Part shown: piece after piece, positions 22,135-30,792 of the stretch
Position numbering within the stretch: the stretch's first letter is position 1
Layout of the letters: each line of letters starts with the position of its first letter
DNA from: Verrucomicrobiaceae bacterium
GTDB lineage: Bacteria; Verrucomicrobiota; Verrucomicrobiia; Verrucomicrobiales; Verrucomicrobiaceae
NCBI GenBank assembly: GCA_029865835.1
Contig: JARXAL010000247.1
Span: forward strand, 1-36,056
Reading direction: 5' to 3'
DNA length: 36,056 nucleotides
Made by a program: the position numbers and the translations under genes
The notes under the pieces: generated by a model
What the model was told of the DNA's origin: nothing
The model's database searches: none
Seen by the model: only the letters and a program-made list of their open reading frames with translations

Positions 22135-24954
22135 CTACCTCGACCTGAAAATCTCACTCATCAAACACTCAACAATGAGCGTTTGCAGTCCAAGCCCCTC
22201 CTTCTTCACCCGGTTGTGAATCTCATCGATCACCAGGTCATCTGCGATCTCCATCTGACGACCCGTCGTGTAAGCCAGGCACTGGCGAATCAGATGCCGA
22301 ACAAAAGGATCTTCCCGCGTGGTAAGTATCACTTCCTTAAAGCTGGCAAAGTCCTTGTAGGTTTCGCCTGAAGGCAACTCGCCCGACGCATCAATCTTGG
22401 GCACCGTTGGTTTCGTCTCTACCGGCACATCCGCCTTGCCCTCTTTCCCCTTCGCTTGATCCGTTTTCTTGGGCTCCTTGGACTTGTCCCCTTTCGTCTT
22501 AGCCTGTTCCAAGCTCTTGGACCCAACCGGCTTGTCTTCTTTGGCATTCTTTTGTTCAGAGCTATTCGCAGGAGTCGACTTCGCCTTGCCTGGGGCCTCC
22601 TCTTTATTCTCTTTCGGCGTCTGCCCCTTCGACTTCTTACCTGCCTCGGCCGCCTTCTCATCCTTCGGCTTTTCAGGTGTGACTTTCTTCACCTCACGCG
22701 TCGGGGCTTTCTTTGGCCCGGGATAACTGCTCCGCCAGCGACCAATCGCATCAAAGGTCTCCAGGCTGAATCCAAGTGGGTCAATCTTCCGATGACACTC
22801 GGCACACGCTGGATCCGCCCGGTGTTTGGCCAGTCGCTCCCGAATGGTCGTCGCCCCGGTGACATCCGTGTCTATCGCTGGCACCACGTCAGGTGGCGGC
22901 GGTGGTGGAATGCCCAAAATGTTCTCACTCACCCAAACCCCCCGCGTCACAGGCGATGTCTCCACTCCGTTCGCGCTAACCGTCAACACACCCGCCATCC
23001 CCAGAAGACCGCCACGTCGCGAACGGTCCTTCAAACTGACCTTCTGAAATCCATCCGCCAGCTTCAACGTCTTCTGCTCAGGAAGTTCATAAAGCGTCGC
23101 CAGTTTTTTATCCACAAAGGTGTAATCGCTCTCAAGGAACCGAGCGACCGAGCCATTGCTCTCCATCAATTGCCGAAAAAACAAACGAACCTCTGTCTTC
23201 ATCGACGTCGGCAAATCCTCCGCATAATACGCCCGGTTCGTCTCGCGCGGCGGTGGCATGCCCCCGAGATCACGTAAGTTCAGCCAACTGTCGAGAAACC
23301 CGTCAATGAACCCACTAACACGCTTGTCCGCGATCATCCGCTTCACCTGCTTCCTCAATTCCGCATCCTCGGTGAGCTTTCCACTCTTCGCTGCCTCAAG
23401 CAAAATCTCATCCGGTGGCGTCGCCCAAAGCGCATAGGAAAGACGCGAGGCAAGATCATACGGCTTGAGTGCCTTCTCCCCCTCTTCGGTGATCTCACTG
23501 AGATAAAGGAACGACGGCGAGCAAAGGATCAACTTCAAGGCATCAAGCGCAGCCTGACGCGGCGTCGCCTTCTCGGCGATCCGTCTTTCATACAGCGCCT
23601 TGATCGGCTTGCGATCCTCCTCCACCAGCGGTCGCCGATAAGCCTTCTCTGCAAACGCACTCAACTGCTCAATGGCACGCTCCGCTTTAAACCCCTCTTT
23701 CCCAAACACCGCCACTTCCTCAGCACTGCCCCCCGCTTCCGCGATCGGGCCATGTATCTTGACCTCGCTGATGCGGATATGCGGCAACTTGCCTTCCCTC
23801 AGGATGTGCGCCCGCCCCACACCCGAACTTCCGACGTCTCCCTTGAACTCATTCTTGTAAACCTTGTTAATGGTCACCACCGCTGCCCGGGATTCATAAG
23901 GCCCATTGGGGAATATGAACCGGGGAGTCTGCCCTGCCTCCAACCAGACGCGAAAAGTCTTCCGCGTGGGCTTGTCATCAGGCAACTTCGCACTGGCCAG
24001 CAATGGCTCAATCGACTGCGGGTAATGAATGTGTCCCTTCGTAATGTCACCCGGCACCAATCCCAGAATAAAAGGTTCCGAAAAATCGATGCCAAAGATC
24101 TTCGGATCATAGTGCGTGTCGCGATGCATCGCTTGCGCCTCCACTTCAATGTCGTAAAGCCCGGAAACCGGCACGCCCTCTAGAAAGTCCTCAATGTGTC
24201 CGTAACCGCCTTGTCGCGTGTCGGAGTTTGGCTGCTCGTAGATGTTGAGATACCGATAGTTGAAGGCCGACTTGTGCGACCCCTGCAGTTCCTCATACTG
24301 CACAAAGTGACCATTAAAGCGCCAATCCTTCGGCTCCATCGCGGGCTTTCCAAGGCGCGTCTCGATCAGGCGATTCGCTGATTGAAAATATTGGTCCACC
24401 AAAAATCCTGAAGTCACCAGCGACTTGCCGATCGTGTCGATGTGCCCGCTCGTTTTTTCCTTTGGGAAATCCGCCGTTAACCCCAGCGTATCCACTCGAC
24501 GACCAAACAAGTCCGCAATCGTATTCTCATACTCCCGGCTGGAAAGTCGCCTCATCACCGTGCGCCCACCCGTGCTCTGGAACTGCGCATGCGCCGCCAC
24601 CGTCCCGTCGCGCAAAGCACGAATCATCGCCAAACGTTCATCATCCGTCGGCTGGTCCGCCTTCTTTGGCGGCATCTCCTTCAGCGTCAACTGATCAATG
24701 ATATCCCTCGCATCGATCAACTCCGGCACGGACTTCAAAGGAAGCGCAAACTTCTCAAACTCCCTGTCCCCCTTCTGCACATCCGCGTCATGGCACTCCA
24801 GGCAGTACTTGCCCAAAAACTGTTGCACCAGTTTCGGCCCCTCATCAGCGGCCAAAGCAGAGCCAATCAGAAAATGAAACCCAATCGCGAAGAACCCCCA
24901 GACAAAGCTCTGTTTCCTTCTGAGTCTCGCTCGGGTGAAAAACGAAGTCGCCAT
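22135..24954 (-). CDS. Planctomycete-type cytochrome c / DUF1587-1595-1592-1588-1585 protein with Lys-rich insertion
   Basis: This 939-residue exported protein has a signal or anchor segment (about 17-36) and a PSCyt1-like heme motif CLECH (about 51-55). The usual chain of DUF1587, DUF1595, DUF1592, DUF1588 and DUF1585 domains follows. A second CxxCH is in DPACAECHRKIDPLGFSLE, normal for DUF1588. Between DUF1588 and DUF1585, where the family normally has a short junction before IDASGELP, there is a low-complexity insertion of about 106 residues rich in Lys, Glu and Pro (22402-22719). The family's biochemical role is not established; it is usually encoded with DUF1552, as here. ATG 24954 shares one base with the DUF1552 stop (TGATG), so the two are translationally coupled; a GTG at 24957 is the alternative. 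Confidence 0.88.
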   Translation of the reverse strand: MATSFFTRARLRRKQSFVWGFFAIGFHFLIGSALAADEGPKLVQQFLGKYCLECHDADVQKGDREFEKFALPLKSVPELIDARDIIDQLTLKEMPPKKADQPTDDERLAMIRALRDGTVAAHAQFQSTGGRTVMRRLSSREYENTIADLFGRRVDTLGLTADFPKEKTSGHIDTIGKSLVTSGFLVDQYFQSANRLIETRLGKPAMEPKDWRFNGHFVQYEELQGSHKSAFNYRYLNIYEQPNSDTRQGGYGHIEDFLEGVPVSGLYDIEVEAQAMHRDTHYDPKIFGIDFSEPFILGLVPGDITKGHIHYPQSIEPLLASAKLPDDKPTRKTFRVWLEAGQTPRFIFPNGPYESRAAVVTINKVYKNEFKGDVGSSGVGRAHILREGKLPHIRISEVKIHGPIAEAGGSAEEVAVFGKEGFKAERAIEQLSAFAEKAYRRPLVEEDRKPIKALYERRIAEKATPRQAALDALKLILCSPSFLYLSEITEEGEKALKPYDLASRLSYALWATPPDEILLEAAKSGKLTEDAELRKQVKRMIADKRVSGFIDGFLDSWLNLRDLGGMPPPRETNRAYYAEDLPTSMKTEVRLFFRQLMESNGSVARFLESDYTFVDKKLATLYELPEQKTLKLADGFQKVSLKDRSRRGGLLGMAGVLTVSANGVETSPVTRGVWVSENILGIPPPPPPDVVPAIDTDVTGATTIRERLAKHRADPACAECHRKIDPLGFSLETFDAIGRWRSSYPGPKKAPTREVKKVTPEKPKDEKAAEAGKKSKGQTPKENKEEAPGKAKSTPANSSEQKNAKEDKPVGSKSLEQAKTKGDKSKEPKKTDQAKGKEGKADVPVETKPTVPKIDASGELPSGETYKDFASFKEVILTTREDPFVRHLIRQCLAYTTGRQMEIADDLVIDEIHNRVKKEGLGLQTLIVECLMSEIFRSR

Positions 24955-26225
24955 CACGCAAATCGACCCGTGCTGCTACCAAACGAATCCGTTTCCACTC
25001 CCATCTTTTGCGCTATGTCCACGAACAGATTGCACAAGGGCACCTTCTTGATTCCCTCACGCGGCACCTCACGGAACTCCCCGTGCTTGTAACCGCCGCC
25101 CGCCAGAAGAATCGGCAAATCGGAATTCTTGTGCACGTTTCCATCCCCCATCCCACTCCCAAAAAGCACCATGGTCGAGTCCAACAGCGTGCGCTCGCCA
25201 TCATTGATCTTCGCCAACCGGGCCACAAACTTCCCGAAATGCTCGATCTGGTATTTCTCTAGCGTTACGAGGTCGGCAATCGCCTCCGGATCGTTTCCAT
25301 GGTGAGACAGGCCATGCCAGTCTTTCTTAATGCCAAGATGCTGCGGCATGAAATCCCCACCGATCTCCAAAGTCGCGATCCGAGTGCTGTCCGACTGCAA
25401 GGCCAGCGCGATCATTTCATACAGCATCGGCAAATCTTCCACCGCATTGCGGTTTGCTGGCTTTTCAAAAGGCGCCTTCGGCTTCGCTTGGTTCGTCCAG
25501 CGCTGCCGCAGTTCCAACCGCTTTTCCACATCCCGCACCGAAGTGAGGTATTCGTCTAACTTGTCTTTGTCCTCCTGGTTCACCTGCTTCGAAAGCCGAT
25601 TGGCCTCCTCCATCACCGAATCCAGAATGGACGCCTGCACCTGATTCTCCTGCGCACGACGCACCTGCCGCTCCTTCGAATCCGTGACAAAAAGCTTCTC
25701 AAACAACTCCGCCGGATTCGTCACCGGCGGAACTCGCACGCCAGACTTCGTCCACGCGATCTGGCACCCCCCATGAATCCCCCCTTCCGAACCCACGGTG
25801 AGCGACGGAAAACGCGTCTGAAAACCCACCTCATCCGCCAAATATTGATCAATCGTCACGTTGCCATCAGGCCGGTTCTGCGCCTCCGAATTCAAAACCC
25901 CGGAAAGGAACGAGTGCACCGCAAAGTGCCCTCCCTTCACTCCGTGATCCAGTCCCCGATATACCGTCATCTGGTCACGAACGTCCCACAGTGGATCCAA
26001 AAGCGCCGTTTTCTCATAGTCCCGACCCGTTTTTGTCGGAAAAAGCTGCTTCGTCTGATAACCCAGCAAATTGCCGATCGCCACAAACCGCCGCGCCCCC
26101 ACGCCTGCTCCTTTCGCAGCTTGCACCGCTGAATTGCCTCCCACCGTCTTCGCCATCAGCGAAGACATGCCCGGCAGCGCAAAGGCGGTTCCAAGAGAAG
26201 TAACGAGAAAATGGCGGCGGTTCAT
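24954..26225 (-). CDS. Tat-exported DUF1552 protein
   Basis: The 423-residue protein starts MNRRHFLVTSLGTAFALPG, a twin-arginine export signal; ATG 26225 places the RR correctly and the longer frame to 26261 does not. Family segments visible include PLWDVRDQMTVYRGLDHGVKGGHFAVHSFLSG, then SLTVGSEGG, SGVRVPPVTNPAELFEKLF, and near the end STMVLFGSGMGDGNVHKNSDLPILLAGG. DUF1552 proteins are found mainly in Planctomycetes and Verrucomicrobia, next to DUF1592-type cytochromes. They resemble alkaline-phosphatase-superfamily-like exported proteins, but no reaction is proven. It is the first gene of the minus-strand pair and divergent from sulfatase 3, with 134 bp between the starts. Confidence 0.88.
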   Translation of the reverse strand: MNRRHFLVTSLGTAFALPGMSSLMAKTVGGNSAVQAAKGAGVGARRFVAIGNLLGYQTKQLFPTKTGRDYEKTALLDPLWDVRDQMTVYRGLDHGVKGGHFAVHSFLSGVLNSEAQNRPDGNVTIDQYLADEVGFQTRFPSLTVGSEGGIHGGCQIAWTKSGVRVPPVTNPAELFEKLFVTDSKERQVRRAQENQVQASILDSVMEEANRLSKQVNQEDKDKLDEYLTSVRDVEKRLELRQRWTNQAKPKAPFEKPANRNAVEDLPMLYEMIALALQSDSTRIATLEIGGDFMPQHLGIKKDWHGLSHHGNDPEAIADLVTLEKYQIEHFGKFVARLAKINDGERTLLDSTMVLFGSGMGDGNVHKNSDLPILLAGGGYKHGEFREVPREGIKKVPLCNLFVDIAQKMGVETDSFGSSTGRFA

Positions 26226-26359
26226 AAGAAAGTTCACAGAGACTAACGAATCTGGAACCACCGCTGTTTCAGGTTAAATGACGGCAAAAGTGCATTCCAA
26301 ATAGCCCTCTGTGCAGACCCTTTGAAAACGTCTGCCATCACCAACGTTTCCACAACCCC

Positions 26360-27763
26360 ATGAAATGCCTTCTTCGTTTGCTCATCTGCACCCTCTCAGG
26401 ATTCTTGAGCGCTGCTGAACAACCCAACATCGTCGTCTTCATCTCCGATGATCATAGCCAGTTCGACTCGCAGGCATACGGCTCCACTGAAGTACTCACA
26501 CCAAACATGGCCAAACTCGCGGAAGACGGCCTGAAATTCACCCACGCTTTCGTCGCCTCACCATCTTGTGGCCCCAGCCGCACCGCGATGCTCACCGGTC
26601 TCTGGTCAGCCCGAAATGGAGCCGAAGCCAATCATAAGGCCAAGCGTCCCGACGTTCCCTCCCTGCCCTCCGTTCTTCGTGACATCGGTTACGAGGTCGT
26701 TGTCATCGGCAAGGTCGCCCATGGCACTTGGGCCCAATTCTATGACTTCGATGCCGTCATTGGCCCACCTGTCGGCATCTCCGACACCACCGACGTCGCC
26801 AACTTCCTCAACCAGCGCACCTCCAAAAAACCCCTTTGCCTTTTCGTTGGCACCCGCCATCCGCACGTTCCTTGGAGCGAATCACCAACCTACGATCCAG
26901 CCCTCGTCCAAATCCCACCCACTCATGTGGACACTGCCGTCACACGCACAGAAAGGGCAAGATACCTCACCGACATCACCCATTCCGACACGCTTCTCGG
27001 CGAAGTCAGAACACTCGCTCACGAAAAAATCCCCGGTGACACCCTCTTCATCTACACCGCAGACCACGGCAGCCAGTGGCCCTTTGCCAAATGGAACCTC
27101 TACGACGCAGGCATCCGCATCCCCCTCCTCGTCACTTGGCCCGGCACGCTGAAGCCCTCCACTTCCACCGACGCCATGGTCTGCTGGCCCGATCTGCTGC
27201 CAACTTTCATCGATCTCGGCGGCGGCAAGGTACCCGATGGCATCGATGGCCAATCCTTTGCCGGCATCCTTCGCGGCACCACAACCAAGCATCGCGACCA
27301 AATCTTCGCCACCCATAGCGGCGATGGCGACTTCAATGTCTACCCTGTTCGCTCCGTCCGCTCCCGCGACTGGAAATACATCCGCAATCTCCACCCCGAG
27401 TTCCAGCATCACTCGCACATCTCTCGCTCCACCGGTCCCAGTGGACTCGCCTATTGGCAAACTTGGCTCTCCGCCGCCGAGAACAATCCATCCGCGGCGG
27501 CGACGGTGAAGCGTTTCACCACCCGTCCCGCCGAAGAACTCTACGACCTCGCTGCCGACCCCAATGAACTCCACAACCTCGCTGCCGATCCGAAACACGC
27601 CGACCGCCGTGCTAAAATGAGCGGCGACCTGGATGGGTGGATGCAACAACAAGGCGACACCCAAACCGTCTTCGGCACCCCCCTCCTCCAAGGTGAGCCC
27701 GTCACCCTGATCAACAAAGAAGAAGTCAAAAAAGCCAAGGCTAAAGCGACCAAACAACCATGA
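26360..27763 (+). CDS. Secreted sulfatase 3 (heparan N-sulfatase-like)
   Basis: The 467-residue protein has a signal peptide (to about 19), PNIVVFISDDHSQFDSQAYG, and the maturation motif CGPSRTAMLTGLW with Cys70. YTADHGSQWPFAKWNLYDAGIRIPLLV follows in the second metal-binding position. The organisation and the SLPSVLRDIGYEVVVIGK segment resemble sulfamidase-like (S1_8) sulfatases that remove N-linked sulfate from heparan-type sugars. That specificity is an inference. The C-terminus is Lys-rich (KKAKAKATK). Its last four bases overlap the start of sulfatase 4 (ATGA), so the pair is translationally coupled, and the two proteins share C-terminal sequence (RPAEELYDL), suggesting tandem duplication. 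Confidence 0.9.
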   Translation: MKCLLRLLICTLSGFLSAAEQPNIVVFISDDHSQFDSQAYGSTEVLTPNMAKLAEDGLKFTHAFVASPSCGPSRTAMLTGLWSARNGAEANHKAKRPDVPSLPSVLRDIGYEVVVIGKVAHGTWAQFYDFDAVIGPPVGISDTTDVANFLNQRTSKKPLCLFVGTRHPHVPWSESPTYDPALVQIPPTHVDTAVTRTERARYLTDITHSDTLLGEVRTLAHEKIPGDTLFIYTADHGSQWPFAKWNLYDAGIRIPLLVTWPGTLKPSTSTDAMVCWPDLLPTFIDLGGGKVPDGIDGQSFAGILRGTTTKHRDQIFATHSGDGDFNVYPVRSVRSRDWKYIRNLHPEFQHHSHISRSTGPSGLAYWQTWLSAAENNPSAAATVKRFTTRPAEELYDLAADPNELHNLAADPKHADRRAKMSGDLDGWMQQQGDTQTVFGTPLLQGEPVTLINKEEVKKAKAKATKQP

Positions 27764-29196
27764 AATTCGCCTTCCTCCTCTGCTTGATCCTCTGCGTCCT
27801 CCTCGGCTCATCCGTTGCCGCCGAGTCCAAACCGAACTTCATGATCATCATCGCCGATGATCTCTGCTGGCGCGACCTTGGATACGAAGGCAGTCCCGAT
27901 GTCAAAACCCCAAACCTCGACAAATTGCGCGCCGAGTCCATGCACCTGCGCGGCATGTTCAACCCGGCAACCTCTTGCTCGCCCACACGACACGCGCTCT
28001 ACACCGGTCTCTACCCCATCCGCAGCGGTGCCTATCCCAACCACACGCGCGTCTATGATGGCACCAAAAGCCTTTTCACCCACTTGAAAGCCGCCGGCTA
28101 TCGCGTGGCCCTGCAAAACAAATCTCACGTCGGCCCGGCTGCCTCCTTTCCTTATGAGCACATCGACGGAGCCGACGATCTTTCCGAGACCACTTCTTTC
28201 GTCACTCGCGATCCCGCTCAACCCTGGTTCATCGTCTTTGCCTCCAATGATCCGCATAGCCCATGGACCCGCGGCCCCTCTTACGATCCCGCCAAGATCA
28301 CGATACCTCCCTACTTGCACGACAACTCCATCACCCGTGAAGCCCTCGCCACCTACTTCGGTGAAATCAGCAAACTCGACGAACAAGTCGGCGCACTCTT
28401 GAAGATGCTCGATGACACCAAGCAATCGCAGAACACCATCGTCCTCTTCGTCAGCGAGCAAGGCAGCAGTTTCCCTTACGGCGGCAAATGGAGCGTCTAT
28501 GACAACGGCATTCACTCCTCAGCAATTCTACGCTGGCCCGGCAAAGTGAAGCCTGGCACCACCTCAACCGCGCTCATGCAGTACGTCGACGTCCCACCCA
28601 CCTTCCTCGCCGCCGCTGGCATTGACCCCACCAAAATCGATGTCGGCTGCCCTGACGCAAACGGAGCCACCGGCTTCGATGGCCGCAGCTTCCTGCCCGT
28701 GCTCCTTGGAAAAACCGATACACTCCGCGACCACATCTTCGCCCAACACACCACCGTCGGCACAAATGGCGCCATCGGCCCCTATCCCATCCGGACCGTA
28801 CGCGATACCCGCTACAAGCTAATCCGCAATCTCGCCCCCGAACTCACTTACACCATCGGCGGCCTCCACAAAGGCCAGCCCATCGAATCCTGGCAAGCCG
28901 ACGCAAAAAGCAACCCCTCGCTGGCTGCCCGCGTCACTCATCTTTTCAATCGTCCAGCCGAAGAACTCTACGACCTTGAATCCGACCCCTTCGAAACAAA
29001 CAACCTCGCCTCCGATCCCGCCATGGCGCAGATCAAAACCCGCCTCAAGCATCAACTCGATGCCTGGATGCTTCAACAAAACGACAAAGGCCTAGCAACC
29101 GAAAATCTCGCCAACACCCGCCAAGGCAAAAGCGACGAAGGTGAGCCAAAAGGAAAGAAAAAGGGCAAAGCCAGAAACAAGAAAAAGGCTGAATAA
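27760..29196 (+). CDS. Secreted sulfatase 4 (heparan N-sulfatase-like)
   Basis: The 478-residue protein has a signal peptide (to about 21), PNFMIIIADDLCWRDLGYEG, and the maturation motif CSPTRHALYTGLYPIRSG with Cys73. NKSHVGP is close to the GKKHVGP signature of sulfamidase-like enzymes. FVSEQGSSFPYGGKWSVYDNGIHS sits where other family members have the Asp-His/Asn metal-binding pair, so one usual ligand appears replaced by Glu-Gln; metal binding may differ. The tail is strongly basic (KGKKKGKARNKKKAE). The start ATG overlaps the stop of sulfatase 3 by four bases. Both seem to have arisen by duplication and then diverged. Confidence 0.9.
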   Translation: MKFAFLLCLILCVLLGSSVAAESKPNFMIIIADDLCWRDLGYEGSPDVKTPNLDKLRAESMHLRGMFNPATSCSPTRHALYTGLYPIRSGAYPNHTRVYDGTKSLFTHLKAAGYRVALQNKSHVGPAASFPYEHIDGADDLSETTSFVTRDPAQPWFIVFASNDPHSPWTRGPSYDPAKITIPPYLHDNSITREALATYFGEISKLDEQVGALLKMLDDTKQSQNTIVLFVSEQGSSFPYGGKWSVYDNGIHSSAILRWPGKVKPGTTSTALMQYVDVPPTFLAAAGIDPTKIDVGCPDANGATGFDGRSFLPVLLGKTDTLRDHIFAQHTTVGTNGAIGPYPIRTVRDTRYKLIRNLAPELTYTIGGLHKGQPIESWQADAKSNPSLAARVTHLFNRPAEELYDLESDPFETNNLASDPAMAQIKTRLKHQLDAWMLQQNDKGLATENLANTRQGKSDEGEPKGKKKGKARNKKKAE

Positions 29197-29250
29197 CCCC
29201 ATTTCACATAAGCCTTGCAATCAACATCTCCATCTCACGTTCCAGCACCC

Positions 29251-30687
29251 ATGAAACACCTGCATTTTCTCTCTCTGTTCCTCTGCACCCTCGGTGGTTT
29301 CACCCATGCCGCCGATGCCGCCAAACCCAACGTCCTCTTCATCGCCATCGATGACCTCAATCATTGGGTCGGCCACTTCGGGCGCAACAAGCAAACAAAG
29401 ACACCCAACATTGACCGTCTAGCTTCAATGGGTGTCAGTTTCACCAACGCACAATGTGCTGCACCCGTCTGCAATCCATCCCGCGCCGCCCTACTCAGCG
29501 GTAAGCGCCCTGGCACCACCGGAATCTACGACAACAACAACCCTTTCACCAAGGTGCTCACCCCCGACCAGTCCCTGGTCATGCAGTTCAAAAACGCTGG
29601 CTATGATACCCTCGGCACTGGCAAACTCTGGCATGGCGGACTCGGTTGGCCGGAACAGTGGACCACCATTCAGGATGAAACCGTCAAAAAGGGTAAAGTC
29701 AGTGACCGCAGCATCGGCGGCATCGCTTTTGGACCCATCGTCGAAGGTGGAGATGAAGCCGTTTCAGACACCGGAATCGCCGACTACGGCATCTCCGAAC
29801 TCAGCAAGCCCCATGACAAACCCTTCTTCCTCACCCTCGGTTTCCACAAACCCCACATGCCCTGGAACGTGCCCCAGAAATACTACGACATGCATCCTCT
29901 GGCCGACATCCAGCTACCCCCGATCAAAGAAGGAGATCTCTCCGACATCCCTCCGATCGGCATCAAAATGGCCAAGCCGACCGGCGATCACGCCGCAGTC
30001 CTGGCCTCAGGTCGCTGGAAAGAAGCCGTGCAGGCCTACCTCGCCACCATCACCTACCTCGATGGCCAGATAGGCCGCGTTCTCGACGCCTATGACAAGT
30101 CGCCCCACAAAGACTATACCATCATCATTCTCTGGGGCGACCACGGCTGGCATCTCGGCGAGAAGGAACACTGGCGAAAATTCGCCCTCTGGGAGGAAGC
30201 CACTCGCGCACCCTTCATTTGGGTCGTCCCCGGTGTCACCAAACCCGGCGGTATCAACAAAAGTCCCGTCGATTTCATGAGCGTCTATCCAACGCTCTGT
30301 GAGCTCACCGCTTTACCGAAACCCGCTTGGCTCGAAGGCGACAACATCAAGCCACTGCTCTCCGATCCCGCTGCCGTATGGACAGGCGTCGGCATCACCA
30401 CCTTTGGCCAAAACAACCACGCCATCCGCACCGATCGCTGGCGCTACATCCGCTATGCCGACGGAACCGAAGAACTCTACGATCACAGCAACGACGAATA
30501 CGAATGGACCAACCTCGCCGCCAACCCCGAGCACACCGCCCTCAAAGACAGCCTAGCAAAGCACTTCCCGACCAACAATGTTCCTCCCTCATCGACAGGC
30601 AAAATGAGTGATTCCGATGGCGCACCTGACAAGACTTCCGACCCAAAAAAGATAAAGCGCAAAGCCAGAAAGGCTGCCGCCCAGTAG
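29251..30687 (+). CDS. Secreted sulfatase 5 (iduronate-2-sulfatase-like)
   Basis: The 478-residue protein from ATG 29251 has a signal peptide (to about 21), PNVLFIAIDDLNHWVG, and CNPSRAALLSGKRPGTTGIYDN with Cys74 as the formylglycine precursor. TGKLWHGG holds the Lys/His pair, FHKPHMPWNVPQKYYDMH is the signature of iduronate-2-sulfatase-like (S1_7) enzymes, and LWGDHGWHLGEKEHWRKFALWEE is the second metal site. The C-terminal tail is Lys/Arg-rich (KKIKRKARKAAAQ). The gene follows sulfatase 4 after 54 bp. Activity on 2-O-sulfated uronic acids is suggested by similarity but the true substrate is unknown. Confidence 0.92.
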   Translation: MKHLHFLSLFLCTLGGFTHAADAAKPNVLFIAIDDLNHWVGHFGRNKQTKTPNIDRLASMGVSFTNAQCAAPVCNPSRAALLSGKRPGTTGIYDNNNPFTKVLTPDQSLVMQFKNAGYDTLGTGKLWHGGLGWPEQWTTIQDETVKKGKVSDRSIGGIAFGPIVEGGDEAVSDTGIADYGISELSKPHDKPFFLTLGFHKPHMPWNVPQKYYDMHPLADIQLPPIKEGDLSDIPPIGIKMAKPTGDHAAVLASGRWKEAVQAYLATITYLDGQIGRVLDAYDKSPHKDYTIIILWGDHGWHLGEKEHWRKFALWEEATRAPFIWVVPGVTKPGGINKSPVDFMSVYPTLCELTALPKPAWLEGDNIKPLLSDPAAVWTGVGITTFGQNNHAIRTDRWRYIRYADGTEELYDHSNDEYEWTNLAANPEHTALKDSLAKHFPTNNVPPSSTGKMSDSDGAPDKTSDPKKIKRKARKAAAQ

Positions 30688-30720
30688 CAAAGCCAGTCAC
30701 AGAGATTCTTCCTCTCTATC

Positions 30721-30747
30721 GAGTGTGTCTATTCGATAGCCACATGA
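30721..30747. promoter_or_regulatory. Palindromic site B upstream of sulfatase 6
   Basis: This site has the spacer TCG and a perfect right half-site ATAGCCACATGA; the left half matches at 8 of 12 positions. It ends 45 bases before the sulfatase 6 ATG, against 47 for site A. The core TCTATTCGATAGCCAC is almost identical in sequence to site A and in the same orientation. Confidence 0.5.
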
Positions 30748-30792
30748 GGAAGCGTAACAAAAAGAGCCTGTTTCCTTTGCGATACCCTAGCC

